A DNA stretch of 64,000 nt from assembly GCA_028819475.1 (NCBI GenBank), contig JAPPLJ010000001.1, positions 1 to 64,000 on the forward strand. The letters run 5' to 3'. Positions 1 through 6,858 of this stretch are shown piece after piece. The notes below the pieces were generated by a model. That model did not search any database and was not told the DNA's origin. It saw only the letters and a list, made by a program, of their open reading frames with translations. The position numbers and the translations under genes are program-made. How positions within the stretch are numbered: position 1 is the first letter of the stretch; every line of letters starts with the position of its first letter. The stretch comes from Rhodospirillaceae bacterium. Its GTDB lineage: Bacteria > Pseudomonadota > Alphaproteobacteria > Bin65.

Positions 1-831
1 CTGCACCGCGCGGGGACCGGACTTCGCGTCGGGCAGGCGGAGCTCGCCGGCGTCGAGATCGACGTCGGTCCAGCGCAGCGCCAGCACCTCGCCCTTGCGG
101 CAGCCGGTCAGCGTCAGCAGGCGGATCGCCGCCGCCGCCACGGGCGGGACGGTCCCGGCCTCCACGGTCTCGTCCAGCACCTGTCCCAACCGCGCGAACT
201 CGGCGTCGGTCAGGAAGCGTTCGCAGCCGCGCTCGGGATATTTCTCGATCGCCCGGCAGGGGTTGCAGCCCGCCGGCACCAGGCCCCAGCCCTCGCCCAG
301 ACGGTACATGTGCGAAAGCGTCTTGACCGCCCGGTTCGCCGTCACCGGGCGGTCGCTCAGCCCGCGGTGCAGCTCGACCGCGTGCCGGCGCTCCACCGTC
401 TCCACCGGCATCTTGCCGAGGGCGGGCAGGATGTGGCGGCGCAGCACGCCGCGGGTCTTGGCCTGTGTCCTCGGCTTGAGCCGCACCTCGACATGACCTT
501 CCAGATAGCGCGCCGCGAGGTCGGCCACGGTCGGACTCCCATTGGCCCTCGCCCGGGCCGCGAGCGGCAGCGGCACCGGGTCCTCGCCCGCCTTGATGCG
601 CGTCACGATCAGCGCCGCCCGTTGCCGCGCCTCGTCGGCATTCAGCACGCCGTGCCGGCCCACCGTCACCCGCTTCGGCCCCTCCGGCCCCCGCGCCTGG
701 GCGATATAGACCTTGCCGCCGGTCGGATAGACCCGGACCCCGAAGCCGGTCACGGTCCGGTCCCAGAACACCGTGTCGCGCTCGACCGTCATGGCGGCCA
801 CGGAGCGGTTGGAGATCGTCCTCTGTTGCAT
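1..831 (-). CDS. Tyrosine recombinase/integrase, partial (3' end beyond window)
   Basis: An open frame of 277 codons reads leftwards and runs off the window at base 1. The N-terminus contains FWDRTVTGFGVRVYPTGGK, the arm-DNA-binding (DUF4102-type) domain of P4-like integrases. A core-binding SAM-like domain follows (about residues 95-175). The catalytic domain begins with LLTLTGCRKGEVLALRW, which carries the first catalytic arginine. The second catalytic box (HxxR and Tyr) lies outside the window, so activity cannot be judged. The ATG at 829-831 follows a purine-rich GGGGAAGAG. It lies 11 bp after the stop of the neighbouring integrase, so the two are probably one transcript. The two proteins share domain order and many positions and look like diverged paralogues. 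Confidence 0.85.
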   Translation of the reverse strand, partial: MQQRTISNRSVAAMTVERDTVFWDRTVTGFGVRVYPTGGKVYIAQARGPEGPKRVTVGRHGVLNADEARQRAALIVTRIKAGEDPVPLPLAARARANGSPTVADLAARYLEGHVEVRLKPRTQAKTRGVLRRHILPALGKMPVETVERRHAVELHRGLSDRPVTANRAVKTLSHMYRLGEGWGLVPAGCNPCRAIEKYPERGCERFLTDAEFARLGQVLDETVEAGTVPPVAAAAIRLLTLTGCRKGEVLALRWTDVDLDAGELRLPDAKSGPRAVQ

Positions 832-842
832 CGCTCTTCCCC

Positions 843-2027
843 TCACGCCGCCTCGGCGTCGCCGGGCATGATCCAGGCGGCGATGCTGCCGCCGGTCCGG
901 GCGGCGGCCGCCTTCTCGGCGTCGCGCACCAGGTGGGCGTATTTTGCGGTGGTGCCGACCCTTGCATGGCCGAGCAGGCGCCCGATGACCGGCAGGCCCT
1001 CGCCCAGCGCCAGCGCCCGGCTGGCGTAGCTGTGCCGGCAGTCGTGAAGCCGCACGTCATGGAGCCCGGTCGCCGTCCTGACCTTCCGCCAGTGCCAGGA
1101 GAGGCAGGTGAGCCGGGTCTTCGGCTTCGCGTCCCGCAATACCCAGGGAACGCCGTCCTCCCGCTCGATGCCGTCCAGCACCGACAGCACCGGCCCGGTC
1201 AGCGGCACCATGCGCGGACCCGTCTTCGAATCGCGGAGCCGGATGACCCGCGCCGCGCGGTCGATGTCGTCCCATTGCAGGGTCAGGATCTCGTCCGAGC
1301 GGCAGCCGGTCAGCATCAAGAGGCGGATCGCCGCGATGGCCGAGGGCTGCATCGAGCCCTTTGCCTCGAAGCTCTTCAGCGCATCGCCGATGCGCCGGAA
1401 CTCGTCCGGCGTCAGGAAGCGCTCGCGGGGCGTGGCGCGGTAGTGGCGGACATGCCGGCACGGGTTGCGCCCGGGCGGGACCATCTCCCAGCTCTCGGCC
1501 AGCGAGAACATCTTCGAGAGCACCCAGATCGCCTGGTTGGCCGCCGCCGGCGTGCCCCGCAGCTCGTGGTGAAGATTGGCGGCGTCTTCCGGCGCGACAT
1601 CCTTCAGCGCCTTGCTCCCCAGCGCCGGCAGGATGTGGCAGTCGATGGACTTCCGGTAGTTCTCCGCCGTCGCCGGCTTGCAGCGCGCGGCGACATGATC
1701 CTTCAGGCAGAGCGCCGCCAGGTCGGCCACGGTGGGCTCGGGCTCAGGCTCCGGCGGCCTCGGGTCCTCGCCCCGCTTGATGCGGTCGATGGCCGCCGCC
1801 GCCTCGCGGCGATACTCCTCGACGGTCTTCTCACCCACCGGCCCCAGGGTGGCCCGCTTCAGGCCGGCCGGCCCCCGCGACTGGACGATGCAGAGCTTGC
1901 GCCCGGTGGCGTGGACCCTGACCCCGAAGCCGGCGAGGTCGCGATCCCAGAAGATCGCGTCCTTGCCGCCGGGCTTGAGTGCGTCCACACTCCGCTTGGT
2001 CAGCCTGAGGGTGCTCCGTTTCGGCAT
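843..2027 (-). CDS. Tyrosine recombinase/integrase (DUF4102 + phage integrase catalytic domain)
   Basis: A 394-residue site-specific recombinase. It has an arm-binding N-terminal domain (FWDRDLAGFGVRVHATGRK, residues ~27-45), a core-binding domain (~100-190) and a C-terminal catalytic domain. All expected catalytic positions are visible: Arg in MLTGCRSDEILTLQW, the HDCRHSYASRAL box (His-x-x-Arg), and GHARVGTTAKYAHL with its His and the nucleophilic Tyr. Length is normal for P4-type integrases, so the enzyme is probably functional. It is the first gene of a two-integrase leftward unit. A palindromic tandem repeat array lies directly upstream (2055-2430) and could hold its binding sites. No tRNA or att duplication was found in the window, so the extent of the element is unknown. 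Confidence 0.9.
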   Translation of the reverse strand: MPKRSTLRLTKRSVDALKPGGKDAIFWDRDLAGFGVRVHATGRKLCIVQSRGPAGLKRATLGPVGEKTVEEYRREAAAAIDRIKRGEDPRPPEPEPEPTVADLAALCLKDHVAARCKPATAENYRKSIDCHILPALGSKALKDVAPEDAANLHHELRGTPAAANQAIWVLSKMFSLAESWEMVPPGRNPCRHVRHYRATPRERFLTPDEFRRIGDALKSFEAKGSMQPSAIAAIRLLMLTGCRSDEILTLQWDDIDRAARVIRLRDSKTGPRMVPLTGPVLSVLDGIEREDGVPWVLRDAKPKTRLTCLSWHWRKVRTATGLHDVRLHDCRHSYASRALALGEGLPVIGRLLGHARVGTTAKYAHLVRDAEKAAAARTGGSIAAWIMPGDAEAA

Positions 2028-2054
2028 GGTGTTCTCCCCGAAGGCGTCGATCCG

Positions 2055-2167
2055 AAGGATGGCGAGGATGAGGAAGTCGATGGCAACTCCGGGCTCCGCC
2101 TATCCACCCCAACCGCCGCCGGCCTCTTCCTCCCCTTCCGTCACCGCGAGACCGAACGGGCGTTTTC
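2055..2167. repeat. Degenerate third copy of the 124-bp repeat
   Basis: This stretch follows the same order of short blocks as the two good copies to its right (a GATGGCAACTCCG block, a CCTTCCGTCAC block and a final GACCGAACG) but is diverged. Similarity was judged by eye. It lies immediately upstream of the complete integrase. Confidence 0.4.
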
Positions 2168-2177
2168 CGGGCCTCGT

Positions 2178-2301
2178 GAAAGCGTTCGTTCAAGGTGTGG
2201 CGATGATGAGGACGACGATGCCAACTGCACGTTCTACCGGACTTCGGCAGCCTTCGCTGTGTGCCATCGTCCCCTCCATCACTGCGTGACCGAACGCTTT
2301 C
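2178..2301. repeat. 124-bp palindrome-ended repeat, copy 1
   Basis: The unit begins GAAAGCGTTCGTTCA and ends TGACCGAACGCTTTC, which are near-perfect inverted repeats. Inside, gcgatgat and ccatcgtc blocks are partly complementary, so the unit can fold into one long imperfect hairpin. A second copy follows after 5 bp. Confidence 0.8.
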
Positions 2302-2306
2302 GGCCG

Positions 2307-2430
2307 GAAAGCGTTCGGTCAAAGGGTGACGATGGTAAGGACCACGATGCCAACTCCGCGTTCTGCCGAGCTTCGGCCAGCTTCGCTCTGTGCCATCGTC
2401 TCCTCCATCACTGCGTGACCGAACGCTTTC
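2307..2430. repeat. 124-bp palindrome-ended repeat, copy 2
   Basis: A direct copy of the preceding unit with a perfect 15-bp terminal inverted repeat, GAAAGCGTTCGGTCA / TGACCGAACGCTTTC. Inner complementary blocks (gacgatgg near 2328 and ccatcgtc near 2393) extend the hairpin. The end of copy 1 and the start of copy 2 also form a perfect 15-bp stem with a 5-bp loop (2287-2321). Possible roles are recombinase-binding sites, a structured RNA or a MITE-like unit. Confidence 0.85.
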
Positions 2431-2868
2431 TTCGGCCTCGTCGCGCTCGGTCCGGAATCGCCCGAATTTCAGTCATCAAACCGCATACGGACGGCATCAA
2501 GTCGGGGTCGATTGAAGGCGATATCTGGCGGCAAGTCAAGGGCCGCGAAACCGGAGAGGATGGAAAATCATCAACTATTACAACGCTGTATCATACCCTC
2601 GGCGTCCAGCGGCGGATGATGGCGGGGATTGGCCATGCTGTCGTGCGTGCCCGGAACAAATCCGGGGCGGAGTGGAGGAATCTCGTCGCCGCACGATGGC
2701 GCTTGTTCCCTGGGCCGAGCCGAGATCCCTCCGCTCGCTTGCGCTCGGTCGGGATGACGGGATGGAGAGTGCCGCACGCAAACGTGGCGCGCGCCTCTTG
2801 CCATCGTGGGCCGGCGCTGCTTCCATGCCGGCCACGCGCTGCGCCGCGGCAACCTGAAAGACTCCCCC
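2431..2868. other. Gene-free stretch
   Basis: No convincing gene is visible in these ~440 bases. The short frames here have the low-complexity Arg/Pro/Ala look of GC-rich shadow frames. The only recognisable element is a half copy of a dispersed palindromic repeat at 2724-2760. Confidence 0.6.
2724..2760. repeat. Half copy of dispersed palindromic repeat
   Basis: The segment running from GATCCCTCCGCTCGC to CGGTCGGGATGACGG is the reverse complement of the left arm of the element at 37644-37793. It is a member of a repeat family scattered through the intergenic spaces of this window. Confidence 0.7.
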
Positions 2869-3909
2869 ATGCCCCTCACCTGCGCACACCTCGTCGGCAG
2901 CCTGCCCTATCCGGACGCCGATACGACCTTCCGCGAGATCGCCGGCCGGCTCGGCGGGCATCTGAAGCGCATCCCGGACGGCGAGACCGGGGAGCGGGCG
3001 CGCTGGATCTTCTGGCAGCGCGCCAAGGTGGCGGAGCATCCGGCGATGGAGGTCGCCGCCGACGAGGACATGCAGCGCATCCACCAGTGGGACGGCAAGC
3101 TGATCCGCGAATGGGAGCTGTTCCGCTTCAAAGCCGGCGTCGATCCGGCAACGGTCGACTTCGACCCCGGCTACGCGCCCGAAGCCATCGCCTCCTACGC
3201 CCGCTTCACCGCCCTGCGCGAGGCCGGGACGCTGCCGACCGGCATGCGCTTCCAGGTCTGCCTGCCGACGCCGATGGCGATCGGCTACTGGTTCGTTTCG
3301 CCGGCGGCGCGGCCGGACTTCTTCGCCGCCTACGAGCGCGGCTTCAAGGCCGACCTGGCGAAGATCTGCGCCGCGATTCCCCACGGCGACCTGGCGATCC
3401 AGTGGGACGTCTGCCAAGAGGTGCTCGCCTGGGAAGGCTACTTCCCGAACCGGCCGGCGAGCTACAAGGACGACATCACGGGGATGCTCGCCCGCCTTGG
3501 CAACGCCGTGCCGGAAGCGGCGGAGCTCGGCTACCATCTGTGCTACGGCACGCCGAACGACGAGCATGTCGTGATGCCGGCCGACCTCGCCAACGCGGTC
3601 GAGATGACCCACGGCATCCTGGCCGGGCTCGACCGCTCCCTGCAGTTCGTCCACGTCCCGGCGCCCAAACACCGGGACGATGCGGCCTACTACGCACCGC
3701 TGGCGGACCTGCGCCTGCCGGCGGGCTGCGAGCTCTATCTCGGCATCATCCACCACGACGACCGCGACGGCGACCGGCGCCGCATCGCCGCCGCGACCGA
3801 AACCGTGGCCGATTTCGGCATCGCCACCGAATGCGGCTGGGGCCGCGGCGACCCGGCCCGCGCCCCCGGCCTGCTCGACAGCCACCGCATCGCCCTCGAA
3901 GGCGGGTGA
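2869..3909 (+). CDS. UROD/MetE-like superfamily protein, uncharacterised
   Basis: A protein of about 346 residues resembling the barrel of cobalamin-independent methionine synthase (MetE) and uroporphyrinogen decarboxylase relatives. It opens with HLVGSLPYPDADTTF, a glycine/proline-rich loop typical of this superfamily. A second recognisable segment is IQWDVCQEVLAW (about 180-191), and the C-terminus has ATECGWGRGD, like the MetE-type ECGFGR segment near the barrel end. It is far shorter than full MetE and is probably a stand-alone methyltransferase-like enzyme of unknown substrate. The ATG at 2869 was chosen because homology-like sequence begins directly after it; no strong ribosome-binding site is seen. 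It stands alone among repeats between the integrases and the DUF4328 gene. Confidence 0.7.
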   Translation: MPLTCAHLVGSLPYPDADTTFREIAGRLGGHLKRIPDGETGERARWIFWQRAKVAEHPAMEVAADEDMQRIHQWDGKLIREWELFRFKAGVDPATVDFDPGYAPEAIASYARFTALREAGTLPTGMRFQVCLPTPMAIGYWFVSPAARPDFFAAYERGFKADLAKICAAIPHGDLAIQWDVCQEVLAWEGYFPNRPASYKDDITGMLARLGNAVPEAAELGYHLCYGTPNDEHVVMPADLANAVEMTHGILAGLDRSLQFVHVPAPKHRDDAAYYAPLADLRLPAGCELYLGIIHHDDRDGDRRRIAAATETVADFGIATECGWGRGDPARAPGLLDSHRIALEGG

Positions 3910-4004
3910 ACGGGGCCGCCGAACGGATTGACCCCTACTGTGAAAAAAGGCGCGGAAATCCCCTCCTCCAAGGGGTTTCTACGCGAAGAGAGCTCTATCC
4001 GAAT

Positions 4005-4130
4005 CCCCCTCCCCTTGGGGGAGGGGCAAGGGGAGGGGTTGCCAGCCACAGCAGCGACGCGCCCGATTCTGGCACTACAACGGGAGGCCGCATACCCCTC
4101 CCCCTAACCCCCTCCCCCAAGGGGAGGGGG
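4005..4130. repeat. G/C-tract inverted repeats
   Basis: Two blocks, 4005-4038 and 4094-4130, are built from alternating CCCCTCCCC and GGGGAGGGG tracts. Each can form a hairpin, each is partly the inverse of the other, and either strand has the runs needed for a G-quadruplex. The block sits between two convergent genes, so a role in transcription termination is possible. Confidence 0.65.
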
Positions 4131-4185
4131 GATTCGATGTGCCGTACGCTCTGAAAAGTGCCTTTCGGCGAGGCGCTCCGAAAGA

Positions 4186-4890
4186 TCACGCGCGCCCGCG
4201 CGCAGCCTCCCTCTCCGCCCGGTCGGCCGCCGCTTTCGCGCTTTCGATGCCGTCGGTGATCCGGCGCACGAGCCACATCACGAGCGCGCCGGCAACCAGA
4301 AACATGACGTCCCCGGCGATATAGGCGATCAGCGCCTGCCGCAACGGTTCGAATCCTTCCTCGCTGCCGATCCGGCCGGCGCCGTAGCGGTCGGCGCCGT
4401 TCGCGAACAGGATCAGCAGCCACCAGACGATGACGGGGGCGCTACCGATCTGACCGAGCCGGCCAGCGGGACCGCCCGTCAGGGCGACGCGGTAAAGCTC
4501 CAGCATCACCCTCGGCACCTGGACCAGGTTGGCGATCGGAACGAACCACCAGCCTACCGCCCAGCCGGGCCGGAACTTCAGGTCCGCGAAGCCGAGGGCA
4601 TGGGCGTTCGCATTGGCGCGGTGGACCCAGACCAGGAATGCAACCGCAGTGACCGCGACGATGCCGAGCGTCGGAAAGAGAATCCTGTCGCCCAGTTCGA
4701 ACGCCGCCGCCATGTCCAGCACGGCCTCCCTGCTCCTTTCCTCGATCACGGCGTCGAGCAGAACGAGCAGGTGGATGTCATGGCCCAGGTCGACGGCCGC
4801 CGCGACGATTCCCAGAGCCAGAAGAATTGTGACCGCCTTGGCAATCGGATGCAGACCCTTGTAGCTGTGGGCTTGCCTCGGATCCTTCAT
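4186..4890 (-). CDS. DUF4328 family membrane protein, LexA box upstream
   Basis: A 234-residue integral membrane protein with roughly five hydrophobic segments (about 17-37, 75-95, 112-126, 152-170 and 190-213). The segment RANANAHALGFADLKF followed by GWAVGWWFVPIANLVQ is the hallmark of DUF4328 proteins, whose function is unknown. The C-terminal 25 residues are charged and helical (AKAAADRAEREAARG). The ATG follows a purine-rich AAGGGGA. A GTTC-N7-GTTC LexA box ends 30 bp upstream of the start and overlaps the spacer/-10 side of a promoter whose -35 is TTGACA, so SOS control is likely. DUF4328 is not a standard SOS gene. The region beyond carries TGAC decamer arrays. Confidence 0.8.
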   Translation of the reverse strand: MKDPRQAHSYKGLHPIAKAVTILLALGIVAAAVDLGHDIHLLVLLDAVIEERSREAVLDMAAAFELGDRILFPTLGIVAVTAVAFLVWVHRANANAHALGFADLKFRPGWAVGWWFVPIANLVQVPRVMLELYRVALTGGPAGRLGQIGSAPVIVWWLLILFANGADRYGAGRIGSEEGFEPLRQALIAYIAGDVMFLVAGALVMWLVRRITDGIESAKAAADRAEREAARGRA

Positions 4891-4920
4891 GGCCGGTCCC
4901 CTTGCATATATTCATGTATT

Positions 4921-4955
4921 GTTCTATGTTTGTTCTACATTTAACCGACTGTCAA
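4921..4955 (-). promoter_or_regulatory. LexA box (4921-4935) with TTGACA -35 element (4950-4955)
   Basis: GTTCTATGTTTGTTC matches the alphaproteobacterial LexA operator GTTC-N7-GTTC exactly. Read towards the DUF4328 gene it is GAACAAACATAGAAC. A leftward TTGACA lies at 4955-4950, so the operator covers the expected -10 region. It lies in a short AT-rich islet unlike the flanking DNA. The match is seen; LexA binding is inferred. Confidence 0.75.
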
Positions 4956-4994
4956 GCGGCCGGTGTCCGCGATTCAGCCTCCTTCCCGATGGGC

Positions 4995-5024
4995 CATGAC
5001 AGAGCATGACATTTCATGACACAT
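4995..5024. repeat. TGAC decamer array, 3 units
   Basis: Three consecutive units of consensus CATGACANNN with an exact 10-bp period, 60 bp beyond the LexA box. Further arrays of the same unit occur at 5171-5200 and 5304-5353, and at three places around 38.6-38.8 kb. Confidence 0.85.
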
Positions 5025-5049
5025 CCCGGACTCACTGCCACTCCTCCGT

Positions 5050-5149
5050 GCCACCCCGGACGGAGCGCAGCGGAGATCCGGGGCCCAAGGGCCACAGGCA
5101 AACATCTTTCGGATCATCCCTGGGCCCCGGATCAAGTCCGGGGCGGCAA
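5050..5149. repeat. Dispersed palindromic element
   Basis: The left arm CACCCCGGACGGAGCGCAGC...GGATCCGGGGCCC-type sequence and the right arm GGGCCCCGGATCAAGTCCGGGG form an imperfect inverted repeat around a ~25-bp centre. It is similar in style to the elements at 6653-6838 and is inserted between two TGAC decamer arrays. Confidence 0.65.
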
Positions 5150-5170
5150 TGGAAGGTGGAAATGCAGGAT

Positions 5171-5200
5171 CATGACAGACCATGACATTTCGTGACACAT
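5171..5200. repeat. TGAC decamer array, 3 units
   Basis: Three units in 10-bp register (CATGACAGAC, CATGACATTT, CGTGACACAT). The last two units nearly repeat the last two of the 4995-5024 array. Confidence 0.85.
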
Positions 5201-5247
5201 TTGGGGCTCGGAAGGACCATCGGCTCCTTTCGAACAGGAACGGCCAT

Positions 5248-5275
5248 GTAGGGAGGGTTTGAAACCCTCCCCTAC
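5248..5275. repeat. Palindromic hairpin repeat
   Basis: GTAGGGAGGGTTT is followed at once by its near-complement AAACCCTCCCCTAC with a one-base bulge. It could act as a bidirectional terminator-like hairpin, but no U-tract follows, so a dispersed repeat is the safer call. Confidence 0.6.
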
Positions 5276-5303
5276 GGATCGATGCGGCAGGGCGCGGGGG
5301 TGC

Positions 5304-5353
5304 CATGACGATTCATGACAGACCATGACGAAACATGACATTTCCTGACATGG
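5304..5353. repeat. TGAC decamer array, 5 units
   Basis: Five units in perfect 10-bp register (CATGACGATT, CATGACAGAC, CATGACGAAA, CATGACATTT, CCTGACATGG). This is the longest array in the window. It ends about 50 bp before the start of the FemAB-like gene. Confidence 0.85.
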
Positions 5354-5401
5354 CGCTGCGCAACGGCCGGACCGCGGCCGGGCCGCGCTGCCGGGCGCGC
5401 C

Positions 5402-6565
5402 ATGCCTGACGGCCCGGAAACCTTCGCCGTCCGCACCGTGGACGCCGTCGCCCGGGTCGACCGGGCGGTGTGGGACCGCTGCGCGGGCGCGGAAAACCCG
5501 TTCCTGTCGTGGGAATTCCTCAACGCCCTGGAGGAAAGCGGCTCGGTCGGGGCCGAGGCCGGCTGGCTGCCGCAGCATGCGGTGCTGGAGGATACGGCCG
5601 GGGCGGTGCTCGGCGTCGCGCCGATGTATCTGAAGAACCATTCACAGGGCGAATACGTCTTCGACTGGGGCTGGGCCGACGCCTACGAGCGGGCCGGCGG
5701 GCGCTACTATCCCAAGCTGATCGTCGCCGTGCCCTTCACCCCGGTGACCGGGCCGCGCCTGCTGGTGCCGCCGGGCCCGCGCCGGCGCGACCTGCAGCGC
5801 ACGATGGTCGACGCGCTGGTACGCATCGCCGGGCGCATCGGCGTCACCAACCTGCACATCACCTTCCCGAAGGAAGCGGAAGCGGATCTCGCCGAGAATC
5901 TTGGCCTGCTGCGCCGCCGCGCCTTCCAGTATCACTGGCACAACCGGGACTATCGCAGCTTCGACGAATTTCTGGGCGCGCTGGCCTCGCGCAAGCGCAA
6001 GACGATCCGCAAGGAACGCGCCGCCGTCGCCGCGGTCGGGATCGACGTGCGCGCGCTGACCGGCGGCGACCTGCGCAGCGAGCACTGGGACATTTTCCAC
6101 CGCTTCTACACCGATACCTACGACCGCAAGTGGGGCTATCCCTACCTCACCCGGCGGTTCTTCCGGCTGCTCCACGAGCGCATGCCGGACAAGGTGGCGC
6201 TGATCTGGGCAACGGCCGACGGCGCGCCGGTCGCCGGGGCGCTCAACTTCATCGGCGCCGACGCCCTTTTCGGCCGCAACTGGGGCTGCGCCGCCGACAT
6301 CCGGTTCCTGCATTTCGAGACCTGCTACTACCAGGCCATCGACTTCGCCATTTCACGGGGCCTGAACCGCGTCGAAGCGGGCACCCAGGGGCCGCACAAG
6401 GTCCAGCGCGGCTATCTGCCGGTCGAGACCTGGAGCGCCCACTGGATCGCCGACCGGGGCTTCCGCAACGCCGTCGAGGATTTCCTGAAGCGGGAAAGCG
6501 CGGCGATCCTGCACGAGATGCGGATCATGTCCCGCCACTCGCCCTACCGGCAGACGGACGGCTAA
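5402..6565 (+). CDS. GNAT/FemAB-like acyltransferase (DUF482 family)
   Basis: A 387-residue cytoplasmic protein. Segments typical of the DUF482 (peptidoglycan-biosynthesis-like, FemAB/GNAT fold) family are NPFLSWEFLNALEESGSVG near residue 32, YVFDWGWADAYERAGG (~86-101), YYPKLIVAVPFTPVTGPRLL, and the C-terminal GLNRVEAGTQGPHKVQRGYLP. Length is normal. The family is predicted to transfer an aminoacyl or acetyl group, but its substrate has not been established, so only the fold is assigned. The ATG lies just after the decamer array and has no clear ribosome-binding site. It is flanked on both sides by repeats. Confidence 0.8.
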   Translation: MPDGPETFAVRTVDAVARVDRAVWDRCAGAENPFLSWEFLNALEESGSVGAEAGWLPQHAVLEDTAGAVLGVAPMYLKNHSQGEYVFDWGWADAYERAGGRYYPKLIVAVPFTPVTGPRLLVPPGPRRRDLQRTMVDALVRIAGRIGVTNLHITFPKEAEADLAENLGLLRRRAFQYHWHNRDYRSFDEFLGALASRKRKTIRKERAAVAAVGIDVRALTGGDLRSEHWDIFHRFYTDTYDRKWGYPYLTRRFFRLLHERMPDKVALIWATADGAPVAGALNFIGADALFGRNWGCAADIRFLHFETCYYQAIDFAISRGLNRVEAGTQGPHKVQRGYLPVETWSAHWIADRGFRNAVEDFLKRESAAILHEMRIMSRHSPYRQTDG

Positions 6566-6652
6566 CCGGGATTTCTCGCCAGGAATGGGCGCATCCGCGG
6601 CTTGCGTCCAAGAAATTTCTTTCACACCAATCGGTTAGCGTAAAGACCTCAT

Positions 6653-6685
6653 GCCACCCCGGCCCCCGAGCCGGGGTCCAGAGTC
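6653..6685. repeat. Dispersed palindromic repeat, left arm
   Basis: CCACCCCGGCCCCCGAGCC followed by GGGGTCCAGAG is the inverse of the arm at 6806-6838. Together they bracket ~120 bp without a gene between two convergent genes. Confidence 0.65.
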
Positions 6686-6805
6686 GCACAACGAACGGTA
6701 GGTTCGGAGATTGGCGGTAAGGTTTTCGCAGCCCTGCATTCCAACCTGCGCAGCGCCGCGGATCGTTGCTTTCGCCCGGACCTGTATCTACCGCCTTGCC
6801 AGATA

Positions 6806-6838
6806 GCCCTGGGCCCCGGCTCGGGGGCCGGGGCGACA
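6806..6838. repeat. Dispersed palindromic repeat, right arm
   Basis: GGGCCCCGGCTCGGGGGCC followed by GGGGCGACA pairs with the arm at 6653-6685. It lies 20 bp beyond the clpA stop codon. No gene was seen between 6566 and 6858. Confidence 0.65.
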
Positions 6839-6858
6839 ATTCTTGTGAGAAATCCGGG

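Noticed and set aside
2178-2430. CRISPR or toxin-antitoxin locus in the 124-bp repeats
   Set aside because: The repeat unit is long, has no spacers, and no small ORF pair with start signals is present.
933-4154. 1073-codon rightward open frame
   Set aside because: It crosses an integrase on the other strand, the repeats and the MetE-like gene in the wrong frame; no domain is visible.
4325-4350. tRNA T-loop (GGTTCGAATCC)
   Set aside because: The motif lies inside the DUF4328 coding sequence and no cloverleaf arms surround it.
4995-5353. CRISPR array
   Set aside because: Units are 10 bp and contiguous, with no 30-40 bp unique spacers and no cas genes.
4974-5641. Leftward small proteins with repeated MCHEMS-like peptides
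   Set aside because: The peptides are translations of the TGAC decamers and the palindromic element; they have no start signals and no folded-domain character.
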